Shown here piece after piece: positions 1 through 5,383 of a DNA stretch of 5,383 nt (positions are counted from its first letter, which is position 1; each line of letters starts with the position of its first letter). Origin of the DNA: an uncultured Fidelibacterota bacterium (lineage in GTDB: Bacteria > Fidelibacterota > Marinisomatia > Marinisomatales > UBA1611); contig CALCSS010000018.1 in assembly GCA_937893835.1 (NCBI GenBank), positions 1-5,383 on the forward strand, written 5' to 3'. The notes beneath the pieces were generated by a model, which was not told the DNA's origin, made no database searches, and saw nothing but the letters and a program-made list of their open reading frames with translations. Made by a program: the position numbers and the translations under genes.

Positions 1-520
1 CAGATACGATTTGATCAAATAGATCTGAGACTCTGGTCATTGGAGTCACAATAAAATACCCAGCATTGCTGAACTGCCCTATCACCAATAATCTAAATTG
101 CCTGATTACTTCTAATTCAACATTTATCTTAACATTTGCATTCCAGGATTTTATCTGTCTTTTAATATCCTTGATTAATTGTGTCAATTTGAGATTGTTG
201 CAATCAATCATGCCGACAGAAGGGATAAGCAACTGTCCTGTTGGTGATATAATTAAACTATGATCAAAAGTTTCATTACTAGAAATAATATTAATATGTA
301 ATTGGTCGCCCGGGCCAACAATATATTTATTGGGGTCCACAAGCTTATCTATTATAAAGTGGTCTTGGTTCTTTTCTTTTTTTGATATGCTCGAATTTGC
401 ATTACTTGCTCTAGAGGCTTGTCTTTGAGCAAGTCTTATGGTATTCAAATCTAAATTCTGGAATTTAGATGTTCCATGTACACATATTGTAACTAACAAT
501 ATCTTTAGTATTCTATTCAT
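1..520 (-). CDS. Polysaccharide biosynthesis/export protein, Wza-type (partial, 3' end outside window)
   Basis: The minus-strand frame is open from an ATG at 520-518 to the window edge, giving 173 complete codons with no stop, so the C-terminus is missing. Residues 1-18 have a basic start (MNRILK) and a short hydrophobic stretch (residues 7-14), a possible but weak Sec signal peptide; Cys13 lacks a proper lipobox. Residues 19-60 are polar and probably a linker. Residues 62-140 look like a Poly_export domain: the hallmark YIVGPGDQL is at 66-74, followed by a beta-rich stretch with SPTGQLLIPSVG at 92-103. From about residue 142 an SLBB-type domain begins (FRLLVIGQFSNAGYF at 142-156). The family forms outer-membrane or periplasmic channels for capsule or exopolysaccharide secretion. 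An in-frame TAG two codons upstream fixes this ATG as the earliest start; no Shine-Dalgarno is visible. It diverges from serS. Family assignment is firm; the exact polysaccharide is unknown. Confidence 0.88.
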   Translation of the reverse strand, partial: MNRILKILLVTICVHGTSKFQNLDLNTIRLAQRQASRASNANSSISKKEKNQDHFIIDKLVDPNKYIVGPGDQLHINIISSNETFDHSLIISPTGQLLIPSVGMIDCNNLKLTQLIKDIKRQIKSWNANVKINVELEVIRQFRLLVIGQFSNAGYFIVTPMTRVSDLFDQIVS

Positions 521-533
521 TTTATGCTATTGT

Positions 534-580
534 CTTATCGAGGTCTCGATCAGAGATAAGGAACAACTATCGCTCGATAG
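534..580 (-). repeat. Two inverted repeats in the export gene leader
   Basis: Two short perfect inverted repeats lie side by side: ATCGAG-GT-CTCGAT at 537-550 and CTATCG-CT-CGATAG at 567-580. A further 6-bp pair, CTTATC (534-539) with GATAAG (555-560), overlaps the first. Both repeats contain CTCGAT (545-550 and 573-578). They lie 17-60 nt upstream of the export gene start and downstream of its candidate promoter, so they would be transcribed as part of its leader. They could be RNA hairpins or protein-binding sites; the sequence does not decide. Confidence 0.5.
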
Positions 581-605
581 GTACTATTTTATTTTTTTTT
601 GCCTT

Positions 606-611
606 ATTATA
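606..611 (-). promoter_or_regulatory. Candidate -10 box for the polysaccharide export gene
   Basis: Read on the minus strand, 611-606 is a perfect TATAAT. It lies about 85 nt upstream of the export gene ATG, which would give a leader of roughly 80 nt. No good TTGACA-like box is found at 16-18 nt spacing (the best is GGAACA), so the call rests on the -10 hexamer and its position in a divergent intergenic region. Confidence 0.35.
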
Positions 612-669
612 TTAAACTGGGCGCGGTTTGTTCCGATAGTATTCCTTGTTTGAATGACAAAACTTATTC

Positions 670-699
670 TTGAAATGGATTTAATCCAAATTATATTTG
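670..699 (+). promoter_or_regulatory. Candidate promoter for serS and the downstream genes
   Basis: TTG at 670-672 and TATATTTG at 692-699 are 19 nt apart. This matches the Bacteroidota housekeeping pattern of a TTG-containing -33 element and a TAnnTTTG -7 element. The same bases also read as a sigma-70-like pair, TTGAAA (670-675) and TATATT (692-697), with a 16-nt spacer. Transcription would start near 706 and give a serS leader of about 90 nt. No T-box-like structure is apparent in that leader. Confidence 0.5.
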
Positions 700-715
700 G
701 CCCGGGCAATTGCCC
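677..715. repeat. Cluster of four abutting palindromes at the serS promoter
   Basis: Four perfect dyads adjoin or overlap: GGATT-T-AATCC (677-687), CCAAAT-TAT-ATTTGG (686-700), GCCCGGGC (700-707) and GGGCAATTGCCC (704-715). The second covers the predicted -7 promoter element and the last covers the predicted transcription start. The arrangement is operator-like. As RNA, the last could fold only into a short GGGC/GCCC stem with an AATT loop, and no T-run follows, so it is not a terminator. Confidence 0.5.
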
Positions 716-796
716 TATCGCACTCTTCGACTCCATAAGATTGGGAATAGACCGATATTGAAAATAAATTAGTCCTATTAATAAAATTAATTTTAT

Positions 797-2065
797 ATGA
801 TTTCACTAAAAAAACTCCGCAACGAAACAGAAAACTGTAAAAAAAGACTATTATTGAAACAGAAGGATGTTGATTTAAATAGCATCTTGGATCTTGATGA
901 AAAACTACGAAAGTTGAAGACAGTATCTAATGATATGAGGGCAAAGCGCAATAGTGCTTCTGAGGCTATTGGCAACCTAAAAAAAGCTGGCAAGGATGTT
1001 ACTGATTCAATTAACGAGACTCGTGAATTAGGAGAAGAATTAAAAAAGCTAGAGGAAGAACTCAATACAATCTCAAAAGACTTGGAAGAACATCTCTACC
1101 GTTTGCCAAATCTCCCTCATCAAAGTGTACCTAGGGGTGTGGATGAATCAGGCAATCAAGAGGTGAGGTCTTGGGGTGATAAACCGGAATTTACATTTGA
1201 TCCAAGATCACATTTAGAAATTGGGGAGGAACTGGGTCTATTTGATTTTCAAAGAGGAGCAAAACTTTCTGGCAGTGGTTTCCCCTTATACATGGGTGAG
1301 GGTGCAAAACTTGAACGATTCCTCATCAATGCCATGATCCAATATCATGAGGAAGAATTTGGTTTTATAGAGGTCTTCCCTCCCGTATTAATGAAAAAAG
1401 AATCAATGTTGACAACAGGCCAGTTACCCAAGTTTGAAGAGGATATGTATCACACAGAAGTTGACAATCTATATCTTGCTCCAACCGCAGAGGTACCTGT
1501 CACAAACATACATCGTGATGAGATCATCAATGAGAGTGACCTACCTATCTACTACGTAGCTTATTCACCATGTTTTAGGAGGGAGTCTGGCTCTTATGGG
1601 AAAGATACAAGAGGCTTACTAAGGGTGCATCAATTTAATAAGGTTGAACTAGTTAAGTTCACTGCACCTGAAAATTCATACGATGAATTAGAATTTCTTA
1701 CCAATCAGGCAGAGTCCATCTTGCAGAAACTTGGCTTGCATTACAGAGTCGTTGAACTTTGCACTGGCGATTTAAGTTTTGCTGCAGCAAAATGTTATGA
1801 TCTAGAGGTATGGGCACCAGGAGAGCAAAAATGGTTAGAGGTCTCGTCATGTAGTAACTTTGAATCATTTCAGGCGCGTAGGGGCAATATCAGATATCGT
1901 GATTCATCTAATAATAATGTTCAATTTCTTCATACTCTAAATGGCTCGGGTGTTGCAACTCCCAGGTTGATGGCCGCCTTGATCGAGACTTATCAAACTG
2001 AAGAAGGAATTATCGTCTTCCCAGAATATGTTGCTGATTTTTTAGGTATTCAGGAGATAAGCTAA
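797..2065 (+). CDS. serS: Serine--tRNA ligase (SerRS, class II)
   Basis: The 422-residue product has the usual length for bacterial SerRS, which attaches serine to tRNA-Ser (and tRNA-Sec where present) in the cytoplasm. Residues 1 to about 105 form the N-terminal domain with a long charged helical hairpin (about 28-103) that in this family grips the long variable arm of tRNA-Ser. The class II catalytic core follows: the TAEVP loop at 230-234, motif 2 around FRRESGSYGKDTRG (260-273) with RVHQFNKVEL (276-285), the SSCSNF segment at 350-355, and motif 3 with NGSGVATPR at 382-390, ending in the ATP-contacting Arg390. The ATG at 797 is the first start after an in-frame TAA two codons upstream; no Shine-Dalgarno precedes it. 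The gene heads a run of same-strand genes, and its stop lies 2 nt from the next start. The core looks intact and functional. Confidence 0.98.
   Translation: MISLKKLRNETENCKKRLLLKQKDVDLNSILDLDEKLRKLKTVSNDMRAKRNSASEAIGNLKKAGKDVTDSINETRELGEELKKLEEELNTISKDLEEHLYRLPNLPHQSVPRGVDESGNQEVRSWGDKPEFTFDPRSHLEIGEELGLFDFQRGAKLSGSGFPLYMGEGAKLERFLINAMIQYHEEEFGFIEVFPPVLMKKESMLTTGQLPKFEEDMYHTEVDNLYLAPTAEVPVTNIHRDEIINESDLPIYYVAYSPCFRRESGSYGKDTRGLLRVHQFNKVELVKFTAPENSYDELEFLTNQAESILQKLGLHYRVVELCTGDLSFAAAKCYDLEVWAPGEQKWLEVSSCSNFESFQARRGNIRYRDSSNNNVQFLHTLNGSGVATPRLMAALIETYQTEEGIIVFPEYVADFLGIQEIS
2052..2057 (+). promoter_or_regulatory. Ribosome binding site for plsC inside the serS end
   Basis: AGGAGA lies within the last codons of serS, 10 nt before a TTG at 2068. 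It supports the TTG as the real plsC start, because no in-frame ATG occurs until residue 97 of that protein, and it suggests translation coupled to serS. Confidence 0.65.
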
Positions 2066-2067
2066 AA

Positions 2068-2766
2068 TTGAGAGTCCTCTGGGCTTTTTTAGTTACTGTT
2101 CTTTGGACCATTTTATTTGGACTATCTGGAATATTCTTAACAATTTTTGAATCGAACAAAGGGCGAGTATTAGGGCACTGTGCTCGTTTATGGGGAAAAT
2201 TTATATTATTCTCCTGTGCTATAAGGTATAAAGTAAAAGGACTTGAGAACCTTGATCCAAATGTAAATTATATTTTTGCTGGAAATCACACCTCTGTTCT
2301 AGACATACCATTGGCTTTCTCAGGCTTACCCTATTGGCTGGTCCCAATTGCAAAGATGGAGTTAAAAAAAGTTATTGTATTAGGATGGGTAATGAGTACC
2401 GCAGGTCATATTTTTATCGATCGAAAAAAAAGTGAAACCGCCCTTCGTGTTTTAGAAAAAGCAAAGAATTCCTTGATAGATAAACCTAGATCAATATTAC
2501 TATTTCCTGAGGGTACACGTACAAGGGACGGGTCGTTAGGGCCGTTTAAGAGAGGGGGACTGTTATTGTCACTAGATACAGAAATGCCTATTGTTCCCAT
2601 CGCGTTTATTGGAACATACGATATGTTGGGTAAAGGCTCATGGTCTATGAAAGGCCACAGGGTTGAACTAAGAGTCGGTAGACCAATAGATCCAGGAGAT
2701 TATTCTTATGATAATAGAAGAGAATTGGCAGAGTTTGTTAGGGAAAAAGTAAAAGAACTAATTTAG
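2068..2766 (+). CDS. plsC: 1-acyl-sn-glycerol-3-phosphate acyltransferase (PlsC family)
   Basis: The 232-residue product carries all four acyltransferase blocks in order: the catalytic HX4D motif NHTSVLD (73-79, His74 and Asp79), GHIFIDR (113-119), the glycerol-phosphate-binding FPEGTR (146-151), and the MPIVPIAF block (173-180). The family transfers an acyl chain to lysophosphatidic acid to make phosphatidic acid at the inner face of the cytoplasmic membrane. Residues 1-27 are hydrophobic and probably anchor it there. The start is a TTG, chosen because AGGAGA stands 10 nt upstream and because the N-terminal membrane segment would be lost with any later start. It begins 2 nt after the serS stop, implying co-expression. 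Some relatives acylate other lipids, such as ornithine lipids; with the canonical motifs and 232-residue length, the lysophosphatidate enzyme is the likeliest reading. Confidence 0.93.
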   Translation: MRVLWAFLVTVLWTILFGLSGIFLTIFESNKGRVLGHCARLWGKFILFSCAIRYKVKGLENLDPNVNYIFAGNHTSVLDIPLAFSGLPYWLVPIAKMELKKVIVLGWVMSTAGHIFIDRKKSETALRVLEKAKNSLIDKPRSILLFPEGTRTRDGSLGPFKRGGLLLSLDTEMPIVPIAFIGTYDMLGKGSWSMKGHRVELRVGRPIDPGDYSYDNRRELAEFVREKVKELI

Positions 2767-2786
2767 ATCAATTATAACTTATACCA

Positions 2787-3245
2787 ATGATCATGAATCG
2801 CGATAAAATATCAAAAGAGACGGCCAATTTAAAAAGGATAGGGAAAAAAATAGTTTTTACTAATGGTTGTTTTGATCTACTTCACGAAGGGCACAAGAAT
2901 CTACTTAAAGCTTCATCATCCTATGGCGATATATTAATTGTAGGGCTTAATTCTGATTCATCTGTTAAAAAATTAAAAGGTAACAAGAGACCTATTCAAA
3001 AAGCTAATGATAGAAAACTAGCATTGCTCAATACCGGCTTTGTAGACAGAGTTCATATTTTTCGGAGTGATACACCATTGGAACTCATCGCATTGATAAG
3101 ACCTGATATTTTGGTCAAAGGTGGTGATTATATTCCAGAGGATGTTGTTGGCCATAAAGAGGTTCTAGATTCGGGTGGAGAGGTAAAGATTGTACCGATC
3201 ACACCCGGATTTAGTACAACATCCATTATAGAAAAAATGCAATGA
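2787..3245 (+). CDS. rfaE2: D-glycero-beta-D-manno-heptose 1-phosphate adenylyltransferase (RfaE2/HldE C-terminal type)
   Basis: This 152-residue protein matches the length of standalone RfaE2 enzymes. It is a cytidylyltransferase-like Rossmann protein. FTNGCFDLLHEGH (24-36) holds the nucleotide-binding HxGH signature (His33, His36). Conserved VKGGDY is at 110-115, and GFSTTSII (141-148) matches the ST-type C-terminal motif of the HldE nucleotidyltransferase half. The family transfers AMP to heptose-1-phosphate, forming ADP-heptose for LPS core or other heptosylated glycans. The kinase half (RfaE1) is absent here and must be encoded elsewhere if the pathway is complete. ATG at 2787 is used; ATG at 2793, two codons later, is equally possible because neither has a Shine-Dalgarno. 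It lies 20 nt after plsC, in line with an envelope-biosynthesis operon. A related glycerol-phosphate or FAD-type nucleotidyltransferase is less likely given the STT motif. Confidence 0.9.
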   Translation: MIMNRDKISKETANLKRIGKKIVFTNGCFDLLHEGHKNLLKASSSYGDILIVGLNSDSSVKKLKGNKRPIQKANDRKLALLNTGFVDRVHIFRSDTPLELIALIRPDILVKGGDYIPEDVVGHKEVLDSGGEVKIVPITPGFSTTSIIEKMQ

Positions 3246-3285
3246 CAAGGTCTTGTTTGATTTAATATTTAGAGTTTATATTCCC

Positions 3286-3312
3286 ATGCGGAGTTTCACT
3301 AAATCCCTTTGA
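3286..3312 (+). other. Eight-codon mini-ORF overlapping the transglycosylase start
   Basis: An ATG at 3286 opens a short frame (MRSFTKSL) whose TGA stop at 3310-3312 overlaps the TTG start of the lytic transglycosylase in a TTGA arrangement. It has no Shine-Dalgarno of its own. Ribosomes finishing it would stop exactly on the downstream start, so it could couple translation, but it may simply be chance. Confidence 0.25.
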
Positions 3313-4928
3313 GTAAAATACTTAGAGATATAATACCCTACTTTTTCTGCGCCGTAGTTCTACTTGGTGCCGAGGCAAAGTCTACCTCAAAGGTCTTTCC
3401 AAATGTGTCTGTATTTACAGCACCCACTGATACAACAATGAACCTTGATGAAACGCGAAATAGATTTCCAGAGATTTTACGAGATGCGAAACTATTGATG
3501 TCTGAGGTCCTAATATCTGATTTTAATAAGGACACTCTAGAGGTTGCCTTCATAATGAGTAAAATTTTTGAACTGCTTATGGAAGCAGATCAGATCGGTG
3601 ATATGAACCTCGAGGACAAAGAGGAATTTGATCGTTTCAATAGAACATTTACAGATCTTTATACACATAATCTTGTTACAGTTCAAAGTATTAATGCTCC
3701 TATTATGGCAGAGAAAATGTGGACCGATATTAGTGAGGCCATAGAGATTGAAATGGGTGAAACAAAATTCACAGTTGTGGAGGATAGAGATGGTCATGTG
3801 CCACTTGTTAGGACAAAGCAAGTTGATCAATATATCAAATATTTTCAAACCAAGGGAAGAAAGCAATTTAAAATTTGGCTTACCAGATATGGTAAATATA
3901 AAGATCTAATATTACCGATCTTAAAAGAGCATGAAATGCCAGAAGAGTTCATCTATCTAGCAATGATAGAGTCAGGCTTAAATCCAAAAGCATATAGTAA
4001 AGCTAAGGCCTCAGGAATGTGGCAGTTTATTTACTCAACAGGTAAAAAGTATGGATTAAATAGAGATTGGTACAGAGACGAGAGGCGAGATCCTGAAAAG
4101 GCAACACATGCAGCATGTCTCTATCTCAAGGACTTATATAAACAATTTGATAATTGGTATTTAGCTCTTGCTGCATACAATTGTGGATCAGGCAGAGTAT
4201 CAAGGGCATCTAAGATTCATCAAACATATGACTTCTGGCAAATGCACTCGCTTCCACGAGAGACTAGAAACTACATCCCCTATTTTCTTTCAGCTGCAAT
4301 CATAGCAAGAAATCCTGAGGCATATGATTTCAAGGTTCCTAAGAATGTAGAACCATTTCAATACGAAACGATAAAATTAGAGAAAAGTGCAGATATTTCA
4401 GTACTGGCACGTGTAGCAGGATTGAAACCAAATGTTCTTAGAGAATATAATCCCGAACTTAGACAGTCAGCGACACCAGCAGAGTCTGGTTATCCTTTGA
4501 AACTTCCATTGGGAAAAAAAGCAGGCTTTATTGCAGCCTGGAATGCGATACCTGAAGAAGAAAGATTCGCACCGCAGTTTGTGGTTCATAGGGTCAGGTT
4601 TGGTGAAAGTCTTTGGACCATATCAAAAAAGTATAATGTATCCATACATGACCTTGCAGCTGTCAATAAGATTCGTAATAGAAATAAAGTTAGGGTGGGG
4701 CAAAAGTTAAATGTTCCATTAAAAGGCGGGCAGGTATGGGGAAATGGTGATAATGGAGGTCCGCCAGGCCATTCAAAAAGAATTTATAGAGTCAAGCGTG
4801 GAGATACACTTGGGCAGATTGCTGAGAATTTTGCAACCAGAGCAAGTAAGATAAGACGATGGAATAATATGAAATATGGTTCTCACTTGATACATCCAGG
4901 TCAAAGATTAGTGATATGGGTCAAATAA
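3309..4928 (+). CDS. mltD: MltD-like membrane-bound lytic transglycosylase with LysM repeats
   Basis: This 539-residue secreted enzyme should cleave the MurNAc-GlcNAc bond of peptidoglycan, leaving 1,6-anhydroMurNAc ends. Residues 1-23 form a signal peptide ending in an AEA cleavage-like site; Cys14 is not in a lipobox, unlike the lipoprotein MltD of E. coli. Residues 24 to about 170 are a mostly helical acidic region I do not recognise. About 190-335 is the SLT catalytic domain, with catalytic Glu221 in AMIESGLNP, GMWQF at 236-240 and AAYNCGSGRV at 288-297. Two clear LysM domains that bind glycan follow (about 426-470 and 492-538), and a degenerate third may lie at 352-400. The start is TTG at 3309: TAA at 3300-3302 blocks an in-frame extension, and the first internal ATG (residue 44) would remove the signal peptide. 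CGGAG is about 15 nt upstream, too far for strong initiation. It follows rfaE2 by 63 nt. Confidence 0.93.
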   Translation: MSKILRDIIPYFFCAVVLLGAEAKSTSKVFPNVSVFTAPTDTTMNLDETRNRFPEILRDAKLLMSEVLISDFNKDTLEVAFIMSKIFELLMEADQIGDMNLEDKEEFDRFNRTFTDLYTHNLVTVQSINAPIMAEKMWTDISEAIEIEMGETKFTVVEDRDGHVPLVRTKQVDQYIKYFQTKGRKQFKIWLTRYGKYKDLILPILKEHEMPEEFIYLAMIESGLNPKAYSKAKASGMWQFIYSTGKKYGLNRDWYRDERRDPEKATHAACLYLKDLYKQFDNWYLALAAYNCGSGRVSRASKIHQTYDFWQMHSLPRETRNYIPYFLSAAIIARNPEAYDFKVPKNVEPFQYETIKLEKSADISVLARVAGLKPNVLREYNPELRQSATPAESGYPLKLPLGKKAGFIAAWNAIPEEERFAPQFVVHRVRFGESLWTISKKYNVSIHDLAAVNKIRNRNKVRVGQKLNVPLKGGQVWGNGDNGGPPGHSKRIYRVKRGDTLGQIAENFATRASKIRRWNNMKYGSHLIHPGQRLVIWVK

Positions 4929-4958
4929 ATTAAAGGGTAATACATCCAAGCTATAAGT

Positions 4959-4964
4959 AGGGGG
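4959..4964 (+). promoter_or_regulatory. Strong ribosome binding site for the HU gene
   Basis: AGGGGG (4959-4964) lies 5 nt before the ATG at 4970. It is the best Shine-Dalgarno in the window and fits the high expression normal for HU. It also shows that the organism uses Shine-Dalgarno initiation for at least some genes. Confidence 0.7.
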
Positions 4965-4969
4965 AAACA

Positions 4970-5257
4970 ATGACAAAACAAGAAATAGTAGATTTGGTTT
5001 CGGAAGCAACAGGCTTGACCAAGGTTGAAACTGAGACAGTTATGAATGGCATAATGGGTACCATCATAGAATCACTTGCAAATAATGACAGAGTTGAATT
5101 ACGAGGTTTTGGTACTTTTGGCATTAAACATCGTATGCCAAAGAAGGCCAGAAATCCCGGAACGGGCGAACCTATATATTTGCCAGAAAGGTTTGTTCCA
5201 ACATTTAAACCTAGTAAACTCATGCGTTCAAGAGTGAACGATTTGATAAATAAATAA
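4970..5257 (+). CDS. hup: HU-family DNA-binding protein
   Basis: At 95 residues this is a full-length HU/IHF-family protein, a small dimeric nucleoid protein that bends DNA. MTKQEIVDLVSEATGL (1-16) matches the family's N-terminal helices. RVELRGFGTFGIKHR (41-55) is the central beta sheet. The DNA-binding arm is at about 56-78, with RNPGTG (61-66), where Pro63 corresponds to the intercalating proline at the arm tip. PTFKPSKLMRSRV (77-89) ends in the C-terminal helix. The arm is complete, so DNA bending should be intact. Whether it acts as HU or as a more sequence-specific IHF-like protein cannot be told from sequence alone. It follows the transglycosylase by 41 nt with a strong AGGGGG ribosome binding site. 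No separate promoter was convincing in that gap. Confidence 0.95.
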   Translation: MTKQEIVDLVSEATGLTKVETETVMNGIMGTIIESLANNDRVELRGFGTFGIKHRMPKKARNPGTGEPIYLPERFVPTFKPSKLMRSRVNDLINK

Positions 5258-5268
5258 ATGGATTATAA

Positions 5269-5364
5269 ATGCCAAGCGGTAAAAAAAGAAAAAAGAAAAA
5301 AATGAATACGCACAAACGCAAAAAGCGTTTACGTGCCAATCGTCATAAGAAAAAAGATAAATAA
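5269..5364 (+). CDS. 31-residue basic protein, AURKAIP1/COX24 (bS22/mS38)-like
   Basis: ATG at 5269 to TAA at 5362 encodes 31 residues, 18 of them Lys or Arg, with a single acidic residue (Asp30). The start MPSGKKRK and the core KMNTHKRKKRLR (11-22) match, from memory, the short proteins in Bacteroidota annotated as AURKAIP1/COX24 domain proteins. The KMN-x-HK core also resembles the C-terminus of mitochondrial mS38 (AURKAIP1/COX24) and mycobacterial bS22, small-subunit ribosomal proteins that bind rRNA. A structural role in the 30S subunit is therefore likely but inferred. The codons vary (CGC, CGT, AGA, AAA, AAG), as expected of a real gene rather than a simple repeat. It begins 11 nt after the HU stop, probably co-transcribed, with no clear Shine-Dalgarno. 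Another ATG at 5258 is in a different frame and encodes only 15 residues. Confidence 0.8.
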   Translation: MPSGKKRKKKKMNTHKRKKRLRANRHKKKDK

Positions 5365-5383
5365 TATATAATAGCGGTTTACC

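Noticed and set aside
567..600. Hairpin followed by a T-rich stretch (T9 at 592-600), terminator-like on the plus strand
   Set aside because: The stem has only 5-6 bp, the T-run begins several bases after it, and no plus-strand gene lies upstream to terminate.
438..653. Plus-strand frame of 71 codons across the export gene start and intergenic region
   Set aside because: It is antisense to the export gene for its first 80 nt and then runs through AT-rich, T-run-containing DNA. The protein has no recognisable features and no ribosome binding site.
728..736. TTCGACTCC resembling a tRNA T-arm, as a possible tRNA fragment or attachment site
   Set aside because: The flanking bases do not form a T-stem or acceptor stem, and no anticodon arm can be drawn.
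3253..3282. TTGTTT-N18-TATATT as a promoter for the lytic transglycosylase
   Set aside because: The -35 match is only three of six bases and the region is AT-rich, so it is indistinguishable from background.
3537..3866. Minus-strand frame of 109 codons
   Set aside because: It lies wholly within the well-supported transglycosylase and has Cys/His/Ile-rich antisense-type composition, with no domain.
4890..4948. ATACATCCA repeated at 4890-4898 and 4940-4948, 50 nt apart
   Set aside because: It is a single 9-bp direct repeat, one copy within coding sequence, with no flanking structure. Chance is adequate.
4951..5223. Minus-strand frame of 90 codons opposite hup
   Set aside because: It is an antisense shadow of the highly conserved HU gene and shows no independent coding signal.
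5289..5295. A-AAA-AAG slippery heptamer in correct frame in the small basic gene
   Set aside because: Runs of Lys codons produce this heptamer by chance. A -1 shift would yield another short product ending at 5348, and I see no obvious stimulatory structure in the few bases that follow.
5367..5372. Perfect TATAAT near the window end
   Set aside because: No -35 element lies at usual spacing, since that position falls in the Lys-rich coding sequence. The downstream gene is not visible, so it cannot be assigned.
1..5383. CRISPR arrays, insertion sequences, rRNA or tRNA genes
   Set aside because: No regularly spaced repeats, transposase motifs, terminal inverted repeats or folded RNA gene patterns were found on either strand.

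Overview
The window is AT-rich bacterial chromosomal DNA from a diderm (Gram-negative-type) organism. Evidence for an outer membrane is a Wza-type polysaccharide export protein, a standalone ADP-heptose-pathway nucleotidyltransferase and a periplasmic lytic transglycosylase. A small lysine-rich protein after the HU gene has the look I associate with Bacteroidota and relatives, and a promoter matching the Bacteroidota consensus (TTG-N19-TATATTTG) lies upstream of serS. Two genes (plsC and hup) also have good Shine-Dalgarno sequences, which are uncommon in core Bacteroidota. My best guess is therefore a member of the wider FCB group (Bacteroidota, Marinimicrobia/Marinisomatota or neighbours). 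This is an inference, not a taxonomic call.

Layout. Positions 1-520 (minus strand) hold the N-terminal part of a polysaccharide export protein whose 3' end lies outside the window. Positions 521-796 are a divergent intergenic region full of short inverted repeats, with candidate promoters on both strands. Six genes follow on the plus strand: serS (797-2065), plsC (2068-2766), rfaE2 (2787-3245), an MltD-like lytic transglycosylase (3309-4928), an HU-family DNA-binding protein (4970-5257) and a 31-residue, extremely basic COX24/AURKAIP1-like protein (5269-5364). Gaps between them are 2, 20, 63, 41 and 11 nt, with no convincing terminator, so they could be one transcript or two overlapping units. 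The last 19 nt hold nothing I can call.

How the genes fit together. SerRS charges tRNA-Ser. PlsC makes phosphatidic acid for membrane lipids. RfaE2 activates heptose-1-phosphate for LPS core or other glycans. The MltD-like enzyme trims peptidoglycan. The divergent export protein would form part of an outer-membrane polysaccharide channel. The theme is cell-envelope growth, bracketed by translation (SerRS, the probable ribosomal small protein) and nucleoid (HU) housekeeping genes.

Novelty. I see no new defence, mobile or biosynthetic system here. The observations most worth following are the cluster of abutting palindromes at the predicted serS promoter, the alternative-folding leader of the export gene, the tiny COX24/bS22-like gene after hup, and a mini-ORF overlapping the TTG start of the transglycosylase.
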